The notes under the pieces are model-generated. The model saw only the letters and a program-made list of their open reading frames with translations, was not told the origin of the DNA and made no database searches. DNA of 64,000 nt from Cryptomeria japonica (taxonomy: Eukaryota; Streptophyta; Pinopsida; Cupressales; Cupressaceae): the NCBI RefSeq assembly GCF_030272615.1, contig NC_081415.1, forward strand, positions 417,414,757 to 417,478,756. Direction: 5' to 3'. A program made the translations under genes and the position numbers. This document shows, in pieces, positions 1 through 13,336 of this stretch (the stretch's first letter is position 1; every line of letters starts with the position of its first letter).

Positions 1-1142
1 CTTTTTTAAGTTGTGCGAAAATTGAAATTAGAAGACTTGAACCTAGTTGTAAACCTTCCTTTTCGAATGAGAGTTCCCTTTCCCATTTTACCTTACCTTC
101 CTTTTTAGTTTTTAGAAACTTGTGAGAACTCTCACAATGGGCTTCTTAAGCAAGAATTAGAAAATTTGTGGGTAATCACCCACTCTTCATTTTTGGAGAC
201 AAAAGAATTTTGAAAAGAATAAGCTAGATTTTTGGATTGAGAATTTTGGGCTAAGGTTTGAAAGGGAAGAACTGTGGAATTGGGCTGCTCATCCTCAGCA
301 AAACTAGCATACCTTTGGGTAGATTAAGGTTGGTTGTATCTTTCTTATAATGGTTTTCTTATTGCATGTGTTTTGAAAGTAATGTTTGTGTAAAAGACTA
401 GTTTCCATGCATGTTCTCTTGGAAATTTAATTGGTATTTTGTGTTTATACATTGTATGTGTTTTTGGGGAGTCATCAAGACCTCTTACTCTTGGGAGAGA
501 GGAGGATCTTGTGGGTGGTAGAAGTGATAGCCCTCGAGTGAGAGACTCTCATTATGAGAGTGATCACAAGGGATTCTATGTGACCCTTGCTGCATGGCTT
601 GTTTATGCATTGGGGGTCATAAGGAGGAAAATAAGGCATGAATGCCTTGGGGGGCATAAGGAATGTGGGGTTGTTACACTTGATGTATTTGGTTTGCCAT
701 GAGGTGGCTATATGTTTTACCATACTTGCAGTCTCCTTAGGGTACTTGGTCCACTACCACCCTTGAAAAGACATCACATTTTGTGGTGCAGTGTAGCCTG
801 GGTTGGGAATGTGATTGTGGTTGTTTTCCCTTGTTTATTTGAGTTTGCATGTGTGTTACCTATCTAGGGCTTGGTTCTCCGAGCTCAAGGGTGGCTACTA
901 GTTAGCCTAGGTTGGGAGGTGAGCACTCCATGGTCATAGTATTGATTTATTTGCAGGTTGTTGAAAGGAAAGAAAAGGACAAGTAGAAGTTGGTGTTATA
1001 ATTGTTTGCAGAAAAAGATTTGGAAATGGAGTAATTGATATTATAAGTGCAGAAATGTAAAAGGAAACTATATGTTGTACCCATTTAGTAAAGAAGATGT
1101 ATCTAATTTAATTGAAGTCCTCATTCAATAGGAATGAGGGAC
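1..1142. other. Unassigned sequence with no supported gene
   Basis: I see no protein with recognisable motifs on either strand; the short open frames here are those expected by chance. The base composition is less AT-rich than the sequence just downstream. A short palindrome, ACTCTCAT followed by ATGAGAGT, lies near 543-560. The stretch ends in a purine-rich run (AGGAATGAGGGA, about 1130-1141) that could be the polypurine tract of a plus-strand LTR element, in which case this stretch would be that element's interior 3' region. This is a weak inference. Confidence 0.3.
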
Positions 1143-1857
1143 TAGTTTGGGTATTTCACCCTCTTGTAATAATGTCTATATTGGATTCTAAAAATGCTCT
1201 AAATAAATGCATTATTTCTGTTGATTTAACATTGCATAAATGAAAAGATTCTACTAAATATCAGTTTACATTTTTCTTAAAATTTTAAAGCTTGCATGCA
1301 TGTTTATTCTGAAGATAAATATCAAACTATTTTCTATACATATCTCTAAGTTTTAAATTAATTAATAAAACATTTACTTGCTGTTAAAATTATTGAATTC
1401 CGCCATTTATATAAATGTTGTTTAAATGATTGAATACTGTAAATTACTTAATTACAGAAAATAAAATCTAATGATTAAATGGATTAATTGATTTAAAATA
1501 ATTTCATATTTCTATAGTTGCTGCTTATTTCATTAAAATTTGTCATTTGGATAGTTGTTGTAAAATTATCAGACTTTGACATTTATTTAATGCAGAAATA
1601 AATTCTATAGTTAATCAGATTTAATGGGAATGAATAAATTCTAAAAATGTCGTTCTAAGTATATCTAATGCTGTTAATTCTTAATTCTTATAGAAAGAAA
1701 ACCTATATTTAGTTAGTCTATTCATTCCCTATAGAATCTAAGAAATTAATGAGAATTCCAAAACATAAGCATATAAATAGATATATATCTATATATATAT
1801 TTATTTATAAATTTTAGTTTAAACATATTAACATATTTATCATATTGGGCATATATA

Positions 1858-1878
1858 TATAAATACATACATACATAC

Positions 1879-1942
<64 letters not shown>
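1858..1942. repeat. ATAC/AT microsatellite
   Basis: A run of about ten tandem CATA units (one interrupted by CTTA) grades into an AT dinucleotide run. A second short AT run lies near 2484-2505. These are simple-sequence repeats with no coding potential. Confidence 0.85.
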
Positions 1943-1943
<1 letters not shown>

Positions 1944-2029
1944 TAAATATGTTATTCTATTTAAAATTTTTTTTTTTTTTTAAAGTATAAAAAAAATATA
2001 TAAATAAAACAAAAAATAAAAGGGGGTTC

Positions 2030-2320
2030 GACCGAGCCACTGTGCTAAGCTCAGTGGTTGGCGGAAGGGCCGAACCACTGTGCTTAGCACAGTGGACGGC
2101 GCGACCGGGAGCTGCCACTGTGGGCGACCATAGTGGGCGGCGCCACTGTGGCATCCCACAGTGGAAAACCCAAGGGTCGCCACTCTGGGCGTCCATAGTG
2201 GTCGCCGCCACTGTGGGAGTCCACAGTGAGCGGTGCCCCCCGAGGTCACCGCCGCTTGCCTTCCCCGCGCCTCCATTAAACCCCGTCTGTTGGACAAGGC
2301 TGCCGCTCGTAGCCCTGCAA
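2030..2320. repeat. GC-rich island built of CCACTGTG/CACAGTGG palindromes
   Basis: A GC-rich block of about 290 bp sits in very AT-rich DNA, with A/T homopolymers on both sides. It is made of repeated CCACTGTG or CCATAGTGG words and their reverse complements, separated by about 6-20 bases, so it can form several alternative hairpins. It ends in a poly-A run and an inverted CCCTAGC...GCTAGGG pair. Open frames cross it on both strands only because GC-rich DNA has few stops. I read it as a structured LTR or repeat island, not a gene. Confidence 0.6.
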
Positions 2321-3410
2321 AAAAAAAAAATTGAGTTGCAAATAAAAAAAATATATAAAACCCTAGCTGGTTAAGGCTAGGGTATTATGGACAATGAGGA
2401 ATGAATGAAATTTAAAAAGAAAAGGGGGGCTCTATGTTTCTATTAATAAAATTAGGGTTTTTCATGGATGCTTATATAATGGGCATATATATATATATAT
2501 ATATAAAGACATAGAGAGAGCTATAACATGAGCAAAGTTGGGTAATGTGTTAATAATTCTGGTTAAGGGAAATATATACAATTTAATTATATATATTAAA
2601 AAGTTTTATAATTTGTTATTCATATTAATGTTATTTAAATTTAAAAATATTTATTAATAAGGCTGCTTAAGGGCAAGTGGTAGGTTTTTTATTTTATTAG
2701 TGATTTAATTTTGTTAAAAATATGTTTTCTTGTAAACGTAAGGTTACATTAAAATTAAAAAAAAGGGGGTTTTAGATTTTATTATTATTTTGGAGTTTAA
2801 CCTAAATATAGATTTTAGAGATTAAACTTATGAGACAAATTCCGTTATGTATTTAATTGACATTCATAAACTAAGTGTTAGAACTAATTTAATTAGTTCC
2901 AAAAAAAAAACAATTAATGACTAATGGAGATTAATTATAACTTCATCAAATATTTAAGAGAATTTTGATTTAATCAATCTATTGACTAAATTAGATGAGA
3001 TAATAAATTAACTTATTTAGTATTCCACATTTAAATTAAATTATTAAGAAAGGAAGTATTAACAGGATGATGGGAACTTGATATTTATTAAATAATTGGT
3101 ATCAGACCAATCAATTTTATTAATGTCTATTTAGTGGAAATGGATCTAATTAAGTACTAATAGACGCAACTGAAATGTAAGGACTTTTGAGTGAAATTAT
3201 TATTACTCTTATAACATTTATTCGTTCCGCTTGTTAATAGGAATTGTCATGGTAGTTTTTAATATCATTTAAGATATTGCTTGGAACAACTTGTTAAGAG
3301 GTCTCAACTAGTTAAGCATTGGTTGTATGTAGCTTTAGTGTTTTTAAAATTAAGTGTTTTAAAAAAAAAAAATTGTCGTCTGTGTTTTGCCCAAAAGTTT
3401 GGGCATGACA

Positions 3411-4886
3411 ATGTCTCCCACCCAAAAAGTTTCAAACTCTTCCTCCTCTGCTCGCGTCTCCTCTGTTGTCACTTTGGTTTTGTAGGGCGATGCTTGGATG
3501 ACGCCTGGTGTGGATCCTCATGTCCAAGGGGAGTCTGATGCCTCTCGGCCCTTGGATACTCCTGCTGGGGTTTTGGGTGCGATGGGCTCCTCCCTGATGT
3601 CCTCCCATCCCAGTGCTACTGGTGTATGGCCTGGTGTGACTTGTAAGCCATGACCTAGACCATTTGGTGGGTTCGTTTCGGTTACTAAGGCCATATCTAT
3701 CAATTTGAAAGATGATACGACAGAGGAAATTGTTTATAATGCTTGTATCCTCTCTTTACATGGCGCGATCTACCGCTTTAGGGGGTTTTGGCCTTCTCTT
3801 CCTTAGCTGCATGCTTGGATATCTAAACATTGGGAGCCTCTTATCATGGGTAAAGTTCATATTTTCCCCATGGCTAAGGGTTTTTTCGTTGCAAAGTTTG
3901 ATATTGCCCAGGACAGAGATAAAATTTTATGTGATCAGTTTTTTAGATGGGAGGATAAATTTTTGTTGATGATTAAGCCTTGGCACTCTGATTTTAACCC
4001 TTCTACTGAAATGTTTAATAAGATTATAACCTGGGTTCGACTTCCTAATCTCCCACTTCATTTATGGAATGATTCTCTTTTAGAGGAAGTGGAAGATACC
4101 CTTGGTGATTTTCTAATGGTGGATGCTGAATCCTTTGATATTTTCTACTCCACATTTTCTCGCATACTTGTTGACATGGATATCTCAAATGGGCTACCTA
4201 CTAAAATTTTACTTAATTCTTCAAAGGGTTCTTGGGTCCAATCTTTGGACTATGAAGGGATTCCCTTTTACTGCAGAAGATGTTTTAAAACTGGGCATGT
4301 TGTTGAGCATTGTGGGTTTGAGAATAAGGAAACTAAGGCTACATGGTGGAAAGGTGCATCAGTACAAGATTATATGGTGTCGAAGTTACCCAATCAACCT
4401 AGGAGTTTTTCTGAGGTGGTTGCTTTGGAACCATAGGATTCTGTGGCATCTCTTCTTGTTGTCTCTCTTGGTGGGGCTGCTGAAATTGTGCGTGTGTCTC
4501 TTGATGTCTCTAGAGTGAAGGAGACTCAGGAGGCTTCTTTTGGTGATAATGATTTGGCTAGTAATCTTGTTTTTTCTAAATCTGCTAACTTACCTGTTGA
4601 TGCTGGGGTTTTGCCATCTCCTGGTTCTAGTGAGGCTATGTCTATCGGCCTAAGGTGGACTGGTAATGTTGGGGTTTTGCCTTTGTTGTCTATTGGTTCT
4701 GGTGAGGCTGAGATAACGACTGCTAGCTCTCACTCTCCGGATTGTGGTGTGCTAGATTGGCATGTTGAGGCAACACAAGTGGAAGTGGGATAGATTTCTG
4801 TTAAAGGCAAAAAAGATAAGTCCTTTAAGCCTTCTTTCGATATGACTCTTCGATCCCATAAGAGCAATTATAAATGTAAACCTTGA
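3411..4886 (+). pseudogene. LINE (non-LTR retrotransposon) ORF1, DUF4283/zinc-knuckle protein, five internal stops
   Basis: One reading frame of 491 codons runs from ATG at 3411 to TGA at 4884-4886. It is broken by in-frame stops at 3483 (TAG), 3651 (TGA), 3804 (TAG), 4434 (TAG) and 4791 (TAG). No frameshift is needed. The longest open piece (3846-4436) has the fold typical of plant LINE ORF1 products (DUF4283) followed by a CX2CX4HX4C zinc knuckle, CRRCFKTGHVVEHC, at 4272-4313. The tail is basic and Ser/Lys-rich. In the family, this protein binds the element's RNA and chaperones it together with the ORF2 polymerase. Here it is dead: five stops, and no ORF2 follows. The first codon lies directly beside a possible LTR end at 3410. 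Confidence 0.8.
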
Positions 4887-5420
4887 GGGTTCTTGGGTAG
4901 GGGATGGTTTTTGGTTGGTTGCAGGTTGTTCTTTCTACAACTTTGTTGTTTTTGAATATGGGTGTCCTTTCTACCCATGGTTGTCTGGTGCTTTCCTGTT
5001 CCTTTTATTCAGACAACTTTCTAGTTGAGGATTCCAGTTCCTATCTTTTTCTAGTTGTATAGGGTTTTGGGTCCCTTCAAAACCTATTTTTCCCCTAATC
5101 AAAAACATGGATTGATAGTGTCATGCTTGACACCTAAAAGGAAAAAGGATCCCATCACATCATACTTTTATGAATTTGAAGATGTAAACACGAGCAACGA
5201 TAATAAATCTACCATGGGTATACAATTTTGTATTTCAGATGCAAGCATGGTGTTCTTAATTCATCTAAAGTTTTTAATGCCACTACAAGGTTTTGGTATA
5301 ATATTGTGTACAAAGGGGTTTAATTTTACCACCATATACACCTTAAACATCAACAAAAACAATAGCAGTTATAAACTATACATGTACACACATATGTATA
5401 AGATACTAAATAAATGACGA
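4887..5420 (+). other. LINE 3' remnant and unassigned flank; no ORF2
   Basis: T-rich sequence follows the LINE ORF1 and ends near 5060-5105 with a region that resembles a LINE 3' end (a GGGTTTTGGGTCCCTTC-type stretch and a short A run). Nothing resembling the endonuclease or reverse transcriptase of ORF2 is present, so ORF2 appears to have been deleted. About 5110-5420 is unassigned AT-rich DNA leading into the tandem array. Confidence 0.4.
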
Positions 5421-6230
5421 ATTGTAAAATAATTATAAAGAATGCAAATTGCAGTCTAAGATAATTTGAAATGAGATAGGACATACCACGAGCATGTACG
5501 TAAGTTAAATAAACCAAATAAACCATGGAGATGTACATAAGAAAGTAAATAAGCCATGATGATGTAAAGCAGTAAGGGTTTCACAAACTATGAATGCTTA
5601 CATACACCCCTTATAATATGGACTACAATAGATTATGTGAAAGCATTTATAGTATTAAATTATGTTGCCATCTACAATTTAGTGTGAATCGGTAGAATGC
5701 AACATAATACAGTACTAAAAATGGTTTCTTATGATGTAAATACTACAATAGTATCTTATAATGCAACATCAATTTTCCAATTATGCAATTATGTGTTATG
5801 AAAACCACAATAATAGATAATCAATACTAAATAAAGAAAACACGGATGCATATGTATACTAATTATCACTGTTTACATTCACCCCCCTGTAATGAGTTCT
5901 ACAAGAGAGATGGTACATTCTATGGAAGATTTTATAGTATTAAATTATGTTGCATATCTACAATTCAATCTGAATAGAATGCAACATAATTTAATACTAT
6001 AAAAGGTTTCATATAATGTAAGGATGTACAACATATTTGTACACAATGCAACATAGTTGAAAACTATAAAAAACTAGTAGGATGAAAGGATGTAAAACAA
6101 AATTCTACACAATGCAACATAAGTGAATACTAAATGAATTCTTCAAAATATTTAAATTAATTGACACCTGTAGTCCATATTGAACACCAAGATGCACATG
6201 TACACAACAAAACCAATAGGAATTATAAAA
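5420..6230. repeat. First, internally deleted copy of the 1.29 kb unit
   Basis: This copy starts with the same GCAGTCTAAG anchor as the others but jumps at about 5540-5600 from the first part of the unit to the segment that begins with CACCCCTTATAAT. Roughly 0.5 kb of the unit is missing, including the microsatellite patch. The remainder, including both hairpins, is colinear with later copies. It marks the left edge of the array. Confidence 0.75.
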
Positions 6231-6938
6231 AAATGTAAATTGCAGTCTAAGATAATTTGAAATGAGATAGGATGCACCATGAGGATGTAAAGGTATGTAT
6301 ATGTATACATAAACATGTATATTTATATGAATGCTACATGTACACACATAAACATACATATACATGTAAATGTATATATATACATACAAATAAATGTGTA
6401 TGCATGTGAAAATAAATAAACCATGAGGATGTAAAGTAGTAAGGTTCTTTAAATTTGTGGGTTCTTGTGGACCTTTGAAGATAGGGCATGCACATAAAGA
6501 CTCTCGGCTCATACCATGACAATAAGTACATGTATATATGTTCACAAGTACACATATATATATGTATATGTATGATATATACACACACATATACAAATAC
6601 AGATACATGTACATGTATAGTTAATGTCACCCTACAAGGAAGACTATAGACAACAAACAAACATTTTCCTCTACAAGGAAGTCTAAAGTAATGTTTATAT
6701 ATAGGGAAACAAGGGGATTCATAGATAATTATGAGAGCAAGATACATGTAAAAAAAATTCTTTTTGCCTTCCACTAGGACACCTAATTGGATAACCTAAA
6801 AACATGATTTTTTTAACCCTATCGGACACATCTAGCACATGTTCTAAACTAGTTTGTCCTTCATGTAAAAAAAAACCCCTAAATAATGAGGACTACAATA
6901 CACCCCTTATAATAAGGATTGCAATAGATTCTGTGAAA

Positions 6939-7300
6939 GCATTTATAGTATTCAATTATGTTGTCTATCTACAATTTAGTGTGAGTTGGTAGAATGCAAC
7001 ATAATTCAATACTAAAAATGGTTTCTTATGATGTAAATACTGCAATAGTATCTTATGATGCAACATCAATTTTCCAATTATGCAATTATGTGTTATGAAA
7101 ACCACAATAATAGATAATCAATACTAAATAAAGAAACATGGATGCATATGTATACTAATTATCACTGTTTACATTCACCCCCCTGTAATGAGTTCTACAA
7201 GAGATGGTACATTCTATGAAAGCTTTTATAGTATTAAATTATGTTGCATATCTATAATTCAGTCTGAATAGAATGCAACATAATTGAATACTATAAAAGG
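6939..7300. repeat. Pair of related hairpins inside each array unit (example copy)
   Basis: In this unit, 6939-7019 and 7222-7300 are two inverted repeats built from the same arms: a left arm of the form TTATAGTATTAAATTATGTTGC and a right arm that is its reverse complement (ATGCAACATAATT...AATACTATAAAAG), with loops of about 25-30 bases. Further isolated right arms (ATGCAACATA(A/G)TTGAA...ACTA) follow near 7343 and 7407. The same arrangement occurs in every unit, for example at 5639-5730 and 5929-6010. The unit therefore contains an internal duplication about 0.28 kb apart. Confidence 0.75.
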
Positions 7301-10300
7301 TTTCATATGATGTAAGGATGTACAACATATTTATACACAATGCAACATAGTTGAAAACTATAAAAATTTAGTAGGATGAAAGGATGTAAAACACAATTCT
7401 ACACAATGCAACATAAGTGAATAATAAATGAATATTTCAAAATATTTAAATTAAGTGACACTTGTAGTCCACATTGAACACCAAGATGCACATGTACACA
7501 ACAAAACCAACAAGAATTATAAAAGAATGTAAATTGCAGTCTAAGATAATTTGAAATGAGATAGGATGCACCACGAGGATGTAAAGGTATGCATATGTAT
7601 ACATAAACATGTATATTTATATGAATGATACATGTACACACATACACATACATATACACGTAAATGTACATATATACATACAAATAAATGTGTATGTATG
7701 TGAAACTAAATAAACTAGGAGGTTGTAAAGTAGTAAGGCTCTTTAAATTTGTGGGTTTTTGTTGGCCTTTGAAGATAGGGCATGCACATAAAGGCTCTCG
7801 GCTAATACCATGACAGTAAGTACATGTATATATATTCAAAAGTATACATATATATGTATATGTATGATATATACACACACATATATAAATACAGATACAT
7901 GTACATGCATAGTTAATATCACCCTACAAGAAAGACTATAGACAATAAACAAACATTTTCCTCTACAAGGAAGTCTAAAGTAATGTTTATATATAGGGAT
8001 ATAAGGGGATTCGTAGGTAATTATGAGAGCAAGATACATGTAAAATAGATTATTTTTGCCTTCCACTAGAACACCTAACTGGACAACGTAAAAACATGAT
8101 TTTTTTAATCCAATCAGACACATCTACCACATGTTCTAAACCAGTTCATCCTACGTGTAAAGAAAACCCCCAAATAATGAGGATTGCAATACACCCCTTA
8201 TAATGTGGACTTCAATAGATTATGTGAAAGCATTTATAGTATTAAATTATGTTGTCTACCTACAATTTCGTGTGAATTGGTAGAATGCAACATAATTCAG
8301 TACTAAAAATGGTTTCTTATGATGTAAATACTGCAATAGTATCTTATAACGAAACATCAATTTTCCAATTATGCATTTATGTGTTATGAAATCCACAATA
8401 GTAGATAATCAATACTAAATAAAGAAACATGGATGCATGTGTATACTAATTATCACTGTTTACATTCACCCCCATGTAATAAGTTCTGCAAGAGAGATGG
8501 TACATTCTATGAAAGCTTTTATAGTATTAAATTATGTTGCATATCTACAATTCAGTCTAAATAGAATGCAACATAATTGAATACTATAAAAGGTTTTGTA
8601 TGATGTAAGGATGTACAACATATTTGTACACAATGCAACATAGTTGAAAATTATAAAAATTTAGGAGGATGAAAGGATGTAAAACAAAATTCTACACAAT
8701 GCAAAATAAGTGAATACTAAATGAATTCTTCAAAATATTTAAATTAATTGAGAGTTGTAGTCCACATTGGACACCAAGATGCACATGCATACAACAAAAC
8801 CAACAAGAATTATAAAAGAATGTAAATTGTAGTCTAAGATAATTTGAAATGAGATAAGATGCACCACGAGGATGTAAAGGTATGCATATGTATACATAAA
8901 CATGTATATTTATATGAATGATACATGTACACACATACACATACATATACACGTAAATGTACATATATACATACAATTAAATGTGTATGTATGTGAAACT
9001 AAATAAACCGTGAGGATGTAAAGTAGTAAGGTTCTTTCAATTTGTGGGTTCTTTTGGACCTTTGAAGATAGGGTGTGCATATAAAGGCTCTCGGCTCCTA
9101 CCATGACAATAAGTACATGTATATATGTTCACAAGTACACACATATATGTATATGTATGATATATACACACACATATACAAATACAGATACATGCACATT
9201 CATAGTTAATGTCACCCTACAAGGAAGACTATAGACAACAAACAAACATTTTCCTCTATAAGGAAGTCTAAAGTAATGTTTATATATAGGGAAACAAGGG
9301 GATTCATAGGTAATTATGACAACAAGATACATGTAAAACATATTTTTTTTACCTTCCACTAGGACACCTAACTTGACAACCTAAATAACATGATTTTTTT
9401 TTTACCCTATCAGACACATCTACCACATGTTCTAAACTGGTTCATCCTATGTGTAAAAAAAAACCCAAAATAATGAGGAATGCAATATACCCCTTATAAT
9501 GAGGACTGCAATAGATTATGTGAAAGTATTTATAGTATTAAATTATGTTGCCTATCTAAAATTTAGTGTGAATTGGTAGGATGTAACATAAATCAATACT
9601 AAAAATGGTTTCTTATGATGTAAATACTGCAATAGTATCTTATAATGCAACATCAATTTTCCAATTATGCAATTATGTGTAATGAAAACCACAATAATAG
9701 ATAATCAATACTAAACAAAGAAACATGGATGCATATATATACTAATTATCATTGTTTACATTCACCCCCCTGTAATGAGTTCTGCAAGAGAGATGGTACA
9801 TTCTATGGAAGCTTTTATAGTATTGAATTATGTTGCATATCTACAATTCAGTCTGAATAGAATGCAACATAATTGAATACTATAAAAGGTTTCGTATGAT
9901 GAAAGGATGTACAACATATTTGTACACAATGCAACATAGTTGAAAACTATAAAAAATTAGTAGGATGAAAGGATGTAAAACAAAATTCTACACAATGCAA
10001 CATAATTGAATACTAAATGAATTCTTCAAAATATTTAAAGTAACTGACACTTGTAGTCCACATTGAACACCAAGATGCACATGTACACAACAAAACCAAC
10101 AAGAATTATAAAAGAATGTAAATTGCAGTCTAAGATAATTTGAAATGAGATAGGATGCACCACAAGGATGTAAAGGTATGCATATGTATACATAAACATG
10201 TATATTTATATGAATGATACATGTACACATATACACAGACATATACATGTAAATGTACATATATACATATAAATAAATGTGTATGTATGTGAACCTAAAT

Positions 10301-13300
10301 AAACCATGAGGAGGTAAAGTAGTAAGGTTCTTTAAATTTGTGGGTTCTTGTGGACCTTTGAAGATAGGGCGTGCACATAAAGGCTCTCGGCTCATACCAT
10401 GACAATAAGTACATGTATATATGTTCACAAGTACACATTTATATGTATATGTATGATATATACACACACATATACAAATATAGATACATGTACATGCATA
10501 GTTAATATCACCCTACAAGGAATACTATAGACAACAAACAAACATTTTCTTCCACAAGAAAGTCTAAAGTAATGTTTATATATAGGGAAACAAGGGGATT
10601 TATAGGTAATTATGAGAGCAATATACATGTAAAACATATTTCTTTTGCCTTCCACTAGGACACCTAATTGGACAACCTAAAACCATGATTTTTTTTACCC
10701 TATCGGACACATCTACCACATGTTCTAAACTTGTTCATCCTACATGTAAAAAAAAAACCCCAAATAATGAGGACTACAATACACCCCTTATAATGAGGAC
10801 TGCAATAGATTCTGTGAAAGCATTTATAGTATTAAATTATGTTGCATGTCTACAATTTAGTGTGAGTTTGTAGAATGCAATATAATTCAGTACTAAAAAT
10901 GGTTTCTTATGATGTAAATACTGCAATAGTATCTTATAATGCAATATTAATTTTCCAATTATGCAATTATGTGTTATAAAAACTACAATAATAGATAATC
11001 AATACTAAATAAAGAAACATGGATGCATATGTATACTAATTATCACTGTTTACATTTACCCCCCTATAATGAGTTCTGCAAGAGAGATGGTACATTCTAT
11101 GGAAGCTTTTATAGTATTAAATTATGTTGCATATCTATAATTCAGTCTGAATAGAATGCAACATAATTGAATACTATAAAAGGTTTTGTATGATGTAAGG
11201 ATTTACAACATATTTGTACACAATGCAACATAGTTGAAAACTATAAAAATTTAGTAGGATGAAAGGTTGTAAAAAAAAATTCTACACAATGCAACATAAG
11301 TGAATACTAAATGAATTCTTCAAAATATTTAAATTAAGTGACACTTGTAGTCCACATTGAACACCAAGATGCACATGTACACAACAAAACCAACAAGAAT
11401 TATAAAAGAATGTAAATTGCAGTCTAAGATAATTTGAAATGAGATAGGCTGCACCACGAGGATGTAAAGGTATGCATATGTATACATAAACATTTATATT
11501 TATATGAATGATACATGTACACACATACACATACATATACATGTAAATGTACATATATACAAACAAATAAATGTGTATGTATGTGAAACTAAATAAACCA
11601 GGAGGATGTAAAGTAGTAAGGTTCTTTAAATTTTTGGTTTCTTATGGACCTTTGAAGATAGGGTGTGCACATAAAGGCTCTCGGCTCATACCATGATAAT
11701 AAGTACATGTATATATGTTCATAAGTACACATATATATGTATATGTATGATATATACACACACATATACAAATATAGATACATGTACTTGCATAGTTAAT
11801 ATCAGCCTACAAGGAAGACTATAGACAACAAACAAACATTTTCCTCTACAAGGAAGTCTAAAGTAATTTTTATATATAGGGAAACAAGGGGATTCATAGG
11901 TAATTATGAGAGCAAGATACATGTAAAACATCTTTTTTTTGCCTTCCACTAGGACACCTAATTTGAAAACCTAAAACCATGATTCTTTTTACCCTATCGG
12001 ACACATCTGCCACATGTTGTAAATCGGTTCATCCTATGTGTAAAAAAATCCTCTAAATAATGAGGACTGCAATACACCCATTATAATGAGGACTGCAATA
12101 GATTCTGTGCAAGCATTTATAGTATTAAATTATGTTGCCTATCTACAATTTAGTGTGACTTGGTAGAATGCAACATAATTTAGTACTAAAAATGGTTTCT
12201 TATGATGTAAATACTACAATAGTATCTTATAATGCAACATCAATTTTCCATTATGTGTTATGAATACCACAATAATAGATAATCAATACTAAATAAAGAA
12301 ACATGGATGCATATGTATACTAATTATCGCTGTTTACATTCACCCTCCTGTAATGAGTTCTGCAAGAGAGATGGTACATTCTATGGAAACTTTTATGGTA
12401 TTAAATTATGTTGCATATCTACAATTCAGTCCGAATAGAATGCAACATAATTGAATACTATAAAAGGTTTCGTATGATGTAAGGATGTACAACATATTTG
12501 TACACAATGCAACATAGTTGAAAACTACCAAAATTTAGTAGGATGAAAAGATGTAAAACAAAATTGTACACAATGCAACATAAGTGAATGCTAAATGAAT
12601 TCTTCAAAATATTTAAATTAATTGACACTTGTAGTCCATATTTAACACCAAGAAGCACATATACACAACAAAACCAACAAGAATTATAAAAGAATGTAAT
12701 TGCAGTCTAAGATAATTTGAAATGAGATAGGATGCACCACAAGGATGTAAAGGTATGCATATGTATACATAAACATGTATATTTATATGAATGATACATG
12801 TACACACATACACATACATATACACGTAAATGTACATATATACATACAAATAAATGTGTATGTATGTGAAACTAAATAAACCTTGAGGATCTAAAGTAGT
12901 AAGGTTCTTTAAATTTGTGGGTTCTTGTGGACCTTTGAAGATAGCGCGTGCACATAAAGGCTCTCGGCTCATACCATGACAATAAGTACATGTATATATG
13001 TTCACAAGTACACATATATATGTATATGTTTGATATATACGCACACATATACAAATACAGATACATGTACATGTATAGTTAATGTTACCCGACAAGGAAG
13101 ACTATAGACAACAAAAAAACATTTTCCTCTACAATGAAGTCTAAAGTAATGTTTATATATAGGGAAACAAGGGGATTCATAGGTAATTATGAGAGCAAGA
13201 TACATGTAAAACAGATTTTTTTTGCCTTCGACTAGGACAGCTAACTGGACAACCTAAAAACATGATTTTTTTTTACCCTATCAAACACATTTGCCACATG

Positions 13301-13336
13301 TTCTAAACCAGTTTGTCGTACATGTAAAATACCCCC

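Larger units (their letters stand above)
1143..3410 (+). mobile_element. Possible LTR (plus strand), 3' boundary at GGGCATGACA
   Basis: An AT-rich stretch with a compact GC-rich island inside it stops at GGGCATGACA (3401-3410), exactly where a LINE open frame begins. The layout (AT-rich body, homopolymer runs, GC island, CA-3' end) matches the two giant LTR families later in this window. A purine-rich run precedes the proposed start. The proposed start lacks a clean TG, no partner LTR is visible, and no target-site duplication can be tested because the other end would lie outside the window. The interior is otherwise featureless AT-rich DNA. Confidence 0.3.
5420..13336. repeat. Tandem array of a unit of about 1.29 kb, six full copies plus one deleted copy
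   Basis: The same sequence recurs with a constant spacing. The word TAGTCCA(C/T)AT before an ACACCAAGATGCACATG-type stretch starts at 6171, 7465, 8758, 10054, 11348 and 12632, giving periods of 1294, 1293, 1296, 1294 and 1284. Another anchor, GCAGTCTAAGATAATTTGAA, starts each unit near 5440, 6242, 7537, 8829, 10126, 11419 and 12702. Copies differ by scattered substitutions and small indels. Each contains a TATATACACACACATATA-type microsatellite patch. Open frames repeat in every unit on the minus strand but are Tyr/Ile/His/Val-rich products of that patch, with no recognisable domain, so I do not call them genes. The array ends abruptly at about 13336. Confidence 0.92.

Noticed and set aside
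441-702. 87-codon frame near the left edge
   Set aside because: No recognisable domain, no conserved neighbours, and a length expected by chance.
2042-2374. 110-codon plus-strand and 105-codon minus-strand frames over the palindromic island
   Set aside because: Overlapping frames on both strands are explained by the base composition and inverted repeats.
6105-13205. Repeated minus-strand frames of 60-170 codons in the tandem array, rich in Tyr/Ile/Val/His
   Set aside because: They are translations of the TATACACACATATA-type patch and AT-rich flanks. They recur because the DNA unit recurs, frames shift between copies, and there is no recognisable domain.
5420-13336. CRISPR-like array
   Set aside because: The repeats are about 1.29 kb, with no short repeat-spacer pattern, and the context is a plant nuclear genome.
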